Source: DAOUET01 sp034430155
GTDB taxonomy: Bacteria; Chloroflexota; Anaerolineae; Anaerolineales; UBA4823
DNA length: 11,033 bases
Direction of reading: 5' to 3'
NCBI GenBank assembly: GCA_034430155.1
Contig: DAOUET010000049.1
Span: 1 to 11,033, forward strand
Numbering within the stretch: position 1 is the stretch's first letter; every line of letters starts with the position of its first letter. Below, piece by piece: positions 4,949 to 11,033 of the stretch. The position numbers and the translations under genes were made by a program. The notes below the pieces were generated by a model. That model was not told where the DNA came from, searched no databases, and saw only the letters and a program-made list of their open reading frames with translations.

Positions 4949-6976
4949 ATGAAAGGGAAAATCACGACTCATATTCTGCTTTTGGCCTTGCTCCTATTCA
5001 ACCTGAAGTTAAATGATGGCCAACCAGTCATACGGGCAGCCTGGTCAGCAAACCCACAAACCCCCCTCCTGAAGTGGCAATACGGGGGCTGTTATTCCTC
5101 CTGGTGTGAAACCGGCTGGTATTCCTCGCCTGCTGTGACCGATCTGGACGGAGATGGTTCCCTCGAGGTGATCGGATCCGCTTATTCGATCTTTGTCCTT
5201 GATGGCGCAACCGGGACATTGAAATGGCAAGTATCTTCAGGGCATGACCGCAGCCAGCCGGGTGCGAACAACGTCGGACGCACCTGGCCCGGCATCGTGG
5301 TCGCCGACCTGGAGGGGGATGGTGATCTGGAAATCGTCACTGCCCACAGTGGCGGCTACCTATCAGTTTATAACCACCTGGGTTATTTTAAACCAGGATG
5401 GCCGCAAAATCCCAGCTCTGGTGAGCTGCGAGGCTTATCTGTATATGATCTTGATGGCGATGGGATTTTGGAGATTATCACGACTGGCGCCGTTTCTGAT
5501 AAAGTCAACACCTGGGTTTTCGAATCCGATGGCACTCTCGGGCAGGGCTGGCCACAGCTCAGTAACGATAGCGGTTACGCCTGGGGCATTTTCAACGATA
5601 ACGCCGCAATTGGCAATGTGGATAGCGACGCTGAAGGCGAATTGATAATACCATCAGATGTACACTACATCTGTGCCTACCAGCCGGACGGTACCCAGAT
5701 TCAGGCAAACCCAATCTATGGGGACAAGGCCTGGGGCAAGGTTGGCGTATGGGAGAGCCTTGAAACGGAATTGCGCGGATGGGGAACCTGTCGCCCTGAG
5801 GATGAGCGTAGTGAGCGCTACCGCCCTAACTTTGCCCATAGCGCCGCGACCATCGGTGATGTCAACGGGGATGGCGTCAACGAGGTAGTCGTCACTGGAA
5901 ATGTATACGATTGCATCAGCGGATATCCTAGTAAATACAACGGCGTTTACATTTTTAGCCGTGACCGCAGCCGGTTTAATATGGATGGATTCAACTGGAA
6001 CACCCCGCCAATTGATACCGGTGCACCTTTAAGTGAGGATTACAACAGAATCGAAAACGCTCAACCTAACCCTGTGCTTGCCGACCTGGATAGTGATGGA
6101 AACCTGGAAATCCTGTATCCTTCTTATGATGGACGCATGCACGCCTTCTGGCTGGACAAAAGCGAGCATGGCAACTGGCCTTATGCGGTCTACAACCCAG
6201 CTGTTGGCGTCTATCACTTCGCATCTGAACCGGTGGTGGTCGACCTGGACAACGACGGGTTTGCAGAGGTCATATTTAGTTCATGGGCTGAGAAAGGTTC
6301 CGGTCTTACGGGTAAACTCTATATTCTGGATTACCTGGGAAATGTAATTCAGGAGATTAATCTCCCAGATCCCTTTGGAAGCGCAGATTGGAACGGCGCA
6401 CTGCCAGCTCCAACCTTGGCAAATATCGACAGTGATGCGGATTTAGAGGTCGTTTTAAACACCGCTCATTCTGGACTGGTAGCGTATGACTTGCCAGGCA
6501 CTGCAAACGCCCGAATATTATGGGGCACCGGCCGGGCTAATTACCAGCGCACCGGTTCGTTCCTGCAAGGAAATCTAAGCGCATCTGTCAAGCAGGTCGA
6601 TCGCATCCTGGCAAATTCCGGAGAGAGCCTCAACTACACAATCGTTCTACGCAATCCGGGTCCTGCTTTACCAAACGTGATTGTGAGTGATAATTTACCG
6701 ACCGGCACACAATACCTGGGGGGGCTTTGGGCCTCCTCTGGCAGCTACGATCTTTCGGGGGATGTAATCACCTGGAATGGGGCTGTCAACACCTCCAAAC
6801 CCGTGACGATCACATTCACACTGATAATCGGGGGGCAAATTGATTCTCCCCAAATGATCACAAATACCGCTGAGATCGAGGACGGCCTGGATAAGACCTA
6901 TGTGAGGCAGGCTACCACGGTCGCCAACGGTTACGCCGTCTTTATACCGCTGAATTTCCACAAGAACAGCCCATAA
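4949..6976 (+). CDS. Secreted FG-GAP/VCBS repeat protein with C-terminal DUF11 domain
   Basis: This is a large exported protein (675 residues from ATG 4949) that probably works outside the membrane in adhesion or cell-surface binding. An N-terminal signal peptide (Lys-rich start, Leu-rich helix to about residue 22) is followed by a propeller-like region. That region has eight calcium-loop repeats of the form D-x-D-x-D-G-x-x-E near residues 65, 120, 167, 223, 303, 378, 432 and 492, for example DLDGDGSLEV and DVNGDGVNEV. The fourth and eighth are degenerate. WGTGRANYQRTG closes this region. A DUF11-type beta-sandwich spans about 545-658 (typical S-x-NYTIVLRNPGP and ITNTAEI). The protein ends with VFIPLNFHKNSP, a short tail resembling FLPL/YLPL ends of other exported Chloroflexota proteins. 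An alternative TTG start at 4943 adds two residues; AGGG at 4935-4938 is four bases from the TTG and ten from the ATG. The ligand is unknown. Confidence 0.9.
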   Translation: MKGKITTHILLLALLLFNLKLNDGQPVIRAAWSANPQTPLLKWQYGGCYSSWCETGWYSSPAVTDLDGDGSLEVIGSAYSIFVLDGATGTLKWQVSSGHDRSQPGANNVGRTWPGIVVADLEGDGDLEIVTAHSGGYLSVYNHLGYFKPGWPQNPSSGELRGLSVYDLDGDGILEIITTGAVSDKVNTWVFESDGTLGQGWPQLSNDSGYAWGIFNDNAAIGNVDSDAEGELIIPSDVHYICAYQPDGTQIQANPIYGDKAWGKVGVWESLETELRGWGTCRPEDERSERYRPNFAHSAATIGDVNGDGVNEVVVTGNVYDCISGYPSKYNGVYIFSRDRSRFNMDGFNWNTPPIDTGAPLSEDYNRIENAQPNPVLADLDSDGNLEILYPSYDGRMHAFWLDKSEHGNWPYAVYNPAVGVYHFASEPVVVDLDNDGFAEVIFSSWAEKGSGLTGKLYILDYLGNVIQEINLPDPFGSADWNGALPAPTLANIDSDADLEVVLNTAHSGLVAYDLPGTANARILWGTGRANYQRTGSFLQGNLSASVKQVDRILANSGESLNYTIVLRNPGPALPNVIVSDNLPTGTQYLGGLWASSGSYDLSGDVITWNGAVNTSKPVTITFTLIIGGQIDSPQMITNTAEIEDGLDKTYVRQATTVANGYAVFIPLNFHKNSP

Positions 6977-6996
6977 TAAAGCATATTTTCATTTAT

Positions 6997-7018
6997 ATAG
7001 GAATCCTATTGATTTTTT
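6997..7018 (+). terminator. Weak terminator-like hairpin after the FG-GAP gene
   Basis: ATAGG (6997-7001) pairs with CCTAT (7005-7009) across an AAT loop. A run of six T follows at 7013-7018, before the end of the converging polymerase gene. The stem is only five pairs, so the terminator is weak at best. Confidence 0.3.
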
Positions 7019-7024
7019 CAGCGT

Positions 7025-10000
7025 TTAATTTCCTCCCAACCGCCAGGCTCTTTCAGCTCGGATGAAAGGCTCTCCCCCTGCCTCATTCATCTCAACTACA
7101 CCCTCTATTACATACGGACCAGGTCCGGAAAACACTTTCCGGTAACGGCGATGCACATCGGAAAATAAGACGATATCCAACATACCTTCCAGGTCTTCCA
7201 GGGACATAAAATAGATGTAATCGCCACGGGTTGTACGGCTGCGCCGCCAGGTCTGTCGCATCCCGGCCACCCGAACCTGTTTGCCCAGCAAGGCCGCGGC
7301 ATCAACAGTGCTGAGCGCCCCGGCATTTGCGATACCCTCAGCGACCAGTTCTAACGGGTGAGCAATGATACTGATGCCTAGAACAGCCTGCTGTGCAGCG
7401 ACTTTTTCCTGCAAGGACCAATCCTTTTCCATCTCAGGAGCAAGGTCCTCTTCCGCAGAAAATAAGCGCAGCTGCCTTGCACGCCAGCTTCCCGCTTGAA
7501 TTTGCTTCAACAAACCGGGAATTGACCCAAATCCCTCTAAAGCGCCGACTTTTACCAAATTTTCTGCCTCTACCGGACGAGGATCGACCCGCACCAGAAA
7601 ATCAGCCAGGGAGTGAAAAGGTCGTTGTGCGAGAATAATCTTTTGGGTGCGCCGGGTGAGCTCCCGCACTTGATCCAAACCCATGACAAGCACATCTTTT
7701 CCATCAATAGAACTGGCGCTGAATTCCCTTTGGGCATAATTGATACGCGGTGGAGCCAATTCCAACCCCATGCGACGAGCTTCTGTCAGGTAGACGCGTT
7801 GGCTGTAATAACCTCCCCAATTCGCCAGGACCGCAGCCATGAAAATAGCCGGGAAATGAACTTTGCACCAGGCAGCGCGCCAGGAAAGTTGTGCATATGA
7901 AGCGGCATGAGCTTTAGGAAAACCATAACCTGCAAAAGCTGCCATCAGATCCCATACCCCCTCGCCAATATCTTCCGGCACCGCGCTATTGTTCAACGCA
8001 CCCCTGATAAATTTCTCCTTGAGCGTCTTCATCTGTTCGCCAGGATCGAAGTGGCTCATGGCTCGGCGCAACAGGTCAGCCTCCGCCAAACTCAGACCTG
8101 CCAGCTCATGGGCTATTCGCAGTACTTGCTCCTGATACAGGATGACTCCGTGAGTATCTTCCAGCAAAGGCCCAAGCGCCGGATGTATTTGCGTGACCTC
8201 TTCCTCACCACGATGGCGCCGGACGAAGGCGTCTTTCAAGCCGCCGGTAAGCGGTCCCGGTCGGTATAATGCCAGCGCTATCATGAGATCGTCGACGCTG
8301 CTGGCGCGGATTTCCTTGAGAGTTGCTCGCATGCCGGGGCTCTCGATCTGAAAACAACCGATGGTACGACCGTTTTTCACCAGATCAGCCGTTACTTGGT
8401 CATGCTCAGGTATCGATTCCAGCACCTGCACTGTGGTAGCGCCAGACGAAATTGATCCAGAAATACCGGCCAAAGTCCAGATCGAAGGAGCCTTGGAAGC
8501 ATTCTGCCGAACGGCGTCAGCAACGTCTCCCAAGACGGTCAGGCCTCGGATGCCCAACAGATCGATTTTCACCAGACCGAACCGTTCGACGGCCTCCAAA
8601 TCGAATTGGGTGATGACGACCCCCTTAGCTGCCAACATGATTGGAACCAGATCGGTGAGCGGGCCTGGTGTGATAACCACGCCACCAGGATGGACCGAAA
8701 GGTGGCGAGGGACACCCCATAACGCTTCAGCGTCTCGGAATATCTTGTGATGGAGAGGGGATGAGAAACGTTCAGCAAGCTCCGCATAGGGTGAATCGCG
8801 CCCAGAGCCTGGCTCAACCTTTCTCCACCACCGTACAGGCAAGCTTTCAGCCAAAGACCTGACCTCAGCAGGGGTCAGCCCATGAGCCTTAGCAACTTCT
8901 CGAAGAGCAGAGCGCGGGCGGAATCGATTAATGGTAGCCACCATTGCCACTCGATCCGAACCATATCGTTCGGAAACGAATCGAATCACTTCATCACGTC
9001 GGCGAGAACAAAGATCAGTATCTATGTCCGGAGGCGTCAACCTGGCCGGGTTGAGAAAACGCTCAAAAAAAAGATTAAGCCGAATAGGGTCAGGTGAAGT
9101 GATCCCCAGACAGTGAGCTACCAGGGAAGAGGCTGCGGAACCTCGCGAGGAAAGCGGAATGCTTTTCTCCTTGGTGAACCGGACAATTTCCTCCATGATT
9201 AAGAATAAGGGGGCATATCCGCACTTATCGATTACGTCGAGCTCATGATTTAGCCGTCTCAATACCGATGGCAACAGGCGCTCATCATTCAAAGAAGCCT
9301 GGCCATAAAGGCGGTCAGCGCCACGCCTGGCTTTTTGGCGTAACACCTGCATTGCAGTCAAACCAGAGGGGAGGTCAATTTTCGGGTAGTGAGGCACATC
9401 CAAGGGCAGGGTCAGCTGGCAACGACTGGCGATTTCAAGCGTAGCTTCTAAAGCGTCAGGGAAATCCACAAATCTGGTTTCCATTTCTTCTGGGGAAGCA
9501 AAATGCGATCCAGGCTGAGCAACTACCTCAGCAGGGATATCATTTACCTGGTGATTCTGGCGTATGGCTGACAACAGCCTTTGCAAATCAGATTGCTCGG
9601 GATGAAGGTAATGTACGTCCCCAGTGGCAACAAAAGGACACTTTAATCTTCGCGCTGACGAGACCAGCTGATATATCAAGCTGCGGTCATCAGGTGTTTG
9701 ATTCTGCAATTCCACGTACAATCTATTGGGGAAGAGATCTTTCAGGTTTCCCAGGAATTGAGTTGCAGCCCGTTGCTGCCCGAAGCGCAGTAATTTCGCT
9801 GGCCAACCCCTATTGCCTCCTGTCAGACAGATTAACCCAGACGTATGCTCGGCCAGCCGCTCAAGAGGCAAACTACCCGCAGGTTCTGTTGACCTGTCCC
9901 TGCCCAACAGGCTGCTCAATCGGCACAGACTGCCCCAACCAGCCAGATCCATCGCCAGAAGGGTTAGAGGCGCAGAAACTCGCCATGCCTGCGATCCGCT

Positions 10001-10252
10001 CCAGGTTCTCGTCTTTGGAAAAGATGAAATCAAAGCCACATCCGGCTTGATATCCAGGTCCAGGCCCAAAATTGGGCGCACGCCAGCCTGCTTGCAAGCC
10101 TGGTAGAACTCGACAGCTCCCGTCAGCATCAGATGATCTGTAAGGGCTAAGGCCGGCATACGGTATTGCGCGGCCTGCAAAGCCAATTCCGCTGGAGAAG
10201 GAAGGCTTTCGAGATAAGAATAATAAGAATGGGTGTGAAGGTGAATGAACAT
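7025..10252 (-). CDS. dnaE: DNA polymerase III alpha subunit, DnaE2-like (probable error-prone type)
   Basis: This is a C-family DNA polymerase of 1075 residues. An N-terminal PHP domain (about 1-220) has HLHTHS (4-9), TDH (38-40) and GDVHYL (211-216). The catalytic palm has PPDIDTDLCSRRRD (407-420; Asp409 and Asp411) and VKIDLLGIRGLT (561-572; Asp564), so all three catalytic aspartates are kept. SSRGSAASSLV (368-378), YRPGP (663-667) and YGFPKAHAASYA (776-787) are also family motifs. PRHLSVHPGG (515-524) followed by GPLTDLVPI (530-538) resembles DnaE2 more than the replicative DnaE1. A helix-hairpin-helix region (about 855-912), a clamp-like motif QLRLF (927-931) and an OB fold (about 990-1070) follow. 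The C-terminal tau-binding domain of DnaE1 is absent, giving the shorter DnaE2 length. DnaE2 enzymes act in translesion synthesis, but no imuA, imuB or LexA box is seen here. No clear Shine-Dalgarno sequence precedes the ATG. A divergent clade of DnaE is the main alternative. Confidence 0.88.
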   Translation of the reverse strand: MFIHLHTHSYYSYLESLPSPAELALQAAQYRMPALALTDHLMLTGAVEFYQACKQAGVRPILGLDLDIKPDVALISSFPKTRTWSGSQAWRVSAPLTLLAMDLAGWGSLCRLSSLLGRDRSTEPAGSLPLERLAEHTSGLICLTGGNRGWPAKLLRFGQQRAATQFLGNLKDLFPNRLYVELQNQTPDDRSLIYQLVSSARRLKCPFVATGDVHYLHPEQSDLQRLLSAIRQNHQVNDIPAEVVAQPGSHFASPEEMETRFVDFPDALEATLEIASRCQLTLPLDVPHYPKIDLPSGLTAMQVLRQKARRGADRLYGQASLNDERLLPSVLRRLNHELDVIDKCGYAPLFLIMEEIVRFTKEKSIPLSSRGSAASSLVAHCLGITSPDPIRLNLFFERFLNPARLTPPDIDTDLCSRRRDEVIRFVSERYGSDRVAMVATINRFRPRSALREVAKAHGLTPAEVRSLAESLPVRWWRKVEPGSGRDSPYAELAERFSSPLHHKIFRDAEALWGVPRHLSVHPGGVVITPGPLTDLVPIMLAAKGVVITQFDLEAVERFGLVKIDLLGIRGLTVLGDVADAVRQNASKAPSIWTLAGISGSISSGATTVQVLESIPEHDQVTADLVKNGRTIGCFQIESPGMRATLKEIRASSVDDLMIALALYRPGPLTGGLKDAFVRRHRGEEEVTQIHPALGPLLEDTHGVILYQEQVLRIAHELAGLSLAEADLLRRAMSHFDPGEQMKTLKEKFIRGALNNSAVPEDIGEGVWDLMAAFAGYGFPKAHAASYAQLSWRAAWCKVHFPAIFMAAVLANWGGYYSQRVYLTEARRMGLELAPPRINYAQREFSASSIDGKDVLVMGLDQVRELTRRTQKIILAQRPFHSLADFLVRVDPRPVEAENLVKVGALEGFGSIPGLLKQIQAGSWRARQLRLFSAEEDLAPEMEKDWSLQEKVAAQQAVLGISIIAHPLELVAEGIANAGALSTVDAAALLGKQVRVAGMRQTWRRSRTTRGDYIYFMSLEDLEGMLDIVLFSDVHRRYRKVFSGPGPYVIEGVVEMNEAGGEPFIRAERAWRLGGN

Positions 10253-10305
10253 CGAGCGCCCGCCGATCTAGCCAATTGTAAACCCAAATAAATCCTATCT
10301 GCATT

Positions 10306-10311
10306 TATAAT
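10306..10311 (+). promoter_or_regulatory. -10 box of the methyltransferase gene
   Basis: A perfect TATAAT lies eight bases upstream of the ATG at 10320, so transcription would begin at or next to the start codon. No good -35 box is found at usual spacing. The 67-base gap also has to serve the divergent polymerase gene, for which TACAAT on the minus strand (fwd 10275-10280) is a possible -10 box. Confidence 0.4.
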
Positions 10312-10319
10312 GAATATGC

Positions 10320-10844
10320 ATGCTGAAACTTGTCGCTTTTTTGCTCCTATCTTTACTTATTCTGATTACATCGGCCAAATCTCTGCGCGATTGGCGTATG
10401 CATGGTTTCTTCCGCACCTTTGCTTTCGAGGCCCTTTTAGGGATGATCTTGTTAAATTTAGATAATTGGTTCAGAAACCCCTTCTCAGCCTTCCAAATCG
10501 TCTCGTGGACCTCTTTTATCGCCTCCATTTTCCTGGCAATTCAAGGATTCTACCTGCTGAAAACCCTAGGAAACCCTAAAGGGAATATCGAAAGTACCAC
10601 GAAGCTGGTGAAACGGGGATCTTACAAATACATTCGCCATCCCCTCTACTGCTCTCTACTCCTGGTAGGGGTGGGGGTATTTCTCAAAAACCCCTCTTGG
10701 CTGGAAGGGCTGCTACTCATATTAACATTCGCCTCTCTAACGGCTACCGCGCGAGTCGAAGAAGTAGAAAACCTGCATCATTTTGGTAAGGATTATGCTG
10801 TGTATGTGCAAAGCACAAAAATGTTCATCCCTTTCTTGTTCTGA
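10320..10844 (+). CDS. ICMT/PEMT-like integral membrane methyltransferase
   Basis: This small integral membrane protein (174 residues) has about four or five hydrophobic helices (roughly 3-18, 33-47, 60-80, 108-122, 127-141). It carries the signature of the isoprenylcysteine carboxyl methyltransferase/phospholipid methyltransferase superfamily. LVKRGSYKYIRHPLY (96-110) holds the invariant R-H-P-x-Y. Glu147-Glu148, then FGKDYAVYV (155-163) and a late proline (171), form the second half of the SAM-binding site. Known members methylate isoprenylcysteine, phosphatidylethanolamine or other small membrane-bound acceptors using S-adenosylmethionine. Bacterial members are mostly uncharacterised, and nothing here fixes the acceptor. 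The length is usual. The gene diverges from the polymerase gene and seems monocistronic. The ATG at 10320 is preceded by no Shine-Dalgarno sequence; nearby ATGs at 10310 and 10316 are out of frame. Confidence 0.88.
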   Translation: MLKLVAFLLLSLLILITSAKSLRDWRMHGFFRTFAFEALLGMILLNLDNWFRNPFSAFQIVSWTSFIASIFLAIQGFYLLKTLGNPKGNIESTTKLVKRGSYKYIRHPLYCSLLLVGVGVFLKNPSWLEGLLLILTFASLTATARVEEVENLHHFGKDYAVYVQSTKMFIPFLF

Positions 10845-10975
10845 ATAGCCCGCGACTTAGCACTGCTATATGCGTATATCTAATAGAAAAGAACTTCATA
10901 AAGCCAAGGATGCTTACTCATTTGCTTAACCCAAAGAGGTCCCCATCTAGACTGGCTTGAACGGCAACATAAGAA

Positions 10976-11033
10976 GGGTGTATGCAAATAGTTCTGGAGC
11001 AAATGGGGTTTGAGGTGTTGTGGGGCGCGCCAA
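10976..11033. repeat. Candidate dispersed repeat, copy 2 (cut by the window edge)
   Basis: GTGTATG (10978-10984) and 10992-11022 match copy 1 at 1547-1588 (28 of 31 bases in the main block). GGCGCGCCAA then follows at once (11024-11033), whereas copy 1 has about 100 bases, including most of the hairpin, between the two blocks. The right boundary lies beyond the window. The preceding 10845-10975 shows no gene or clear signal. Confidence 0.5.

Noticed and set aside
9694..10106. Plus-strand open frames opposite the PHP domain of the polymerase
   Set aside because: They are antisense to a clearly conserved polymerase domain, with the odd Pro/Arg/Ser-rich composition typical of shadow frames.
10295..10528. 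77-codon minus-strand frame opposite the methyltransferase start
   Set aside because: It is a lysine-rich antisense frame over a hydrophobic coding region, a common artefact.

Overview
This is an ordinary-looking piece of bacterial chromosome with moderate GC. It carries six complete protein genes, a fragment of a seventh at the left edge, and two serine tRNA genes in tandem. The best guess for the host is Chloroflexota (Anaerolineae-like). The basis is the gene mix: a secreted FG-GAP/DUF11 protein ending in an FIPL-type tail, a DnaE2-like polymerase without a neighbouring imuA/imuB, and a single-PDZ HtrA protease. This is inference from style; no phylogenetic marker is decisive.

Layout. Positions 1-61 hold what looks like the hydrophobic C-terminal end of a plus-strand membrane protein. 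Facing it is an HtrA/DegP-type serine protease (147-1337, minus). A 418-base gap follows and holds a candidate dispersed repeat with a long perfect hairpin; a second, partly similar copy is cut by the right window edge. The right end of the repeat supplies the -35 box of a promoter for tRNA-Ser(UGA) (1756-1842) and tRNA-Ser(GCU) (1895-1986), which end at a rho-independent terminator (1991-2020).

Next come a small YqiA-like alpha/beta hydrolase (2157-2648, minus) and, divergent from it, a Gfo/Idh/MocA-family sugar dehydrogenase (2790-3776, plus). A TauE/SafE-type anion exporter lies on the minus strand (4015-4746). Divergent from that is a large secreted beta-propeller-like protein with eight FG-GAP/VCBS calcium loops and a C-terminal DUF11 domain (4949-6976). 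It converges on a 1075-residue DnaE2-like DNA polymerase III alpha subunit (7025-10252, minus). Last is a small membrane methyltransferase of the ICMT/PEMT type (10320-10844, plus), divergent from the polymerase.

The genes do not form an obvious pathway. Nearly all are single-gene units that alternate in direction, and only the two tRNAs look co-transcribed. I found no phage, transposase, toxin-antitoxin, CRISPR or defence system. The most interesting signals are the repeat pair and its link to the tRNA promoter, the unusual features of the DnaE2-like polymerase, a dyad over the promoter of the FG-GAP gene, and two genes whose -10 boxes sit so close to the start codon that their mRNAs may be leaderless.
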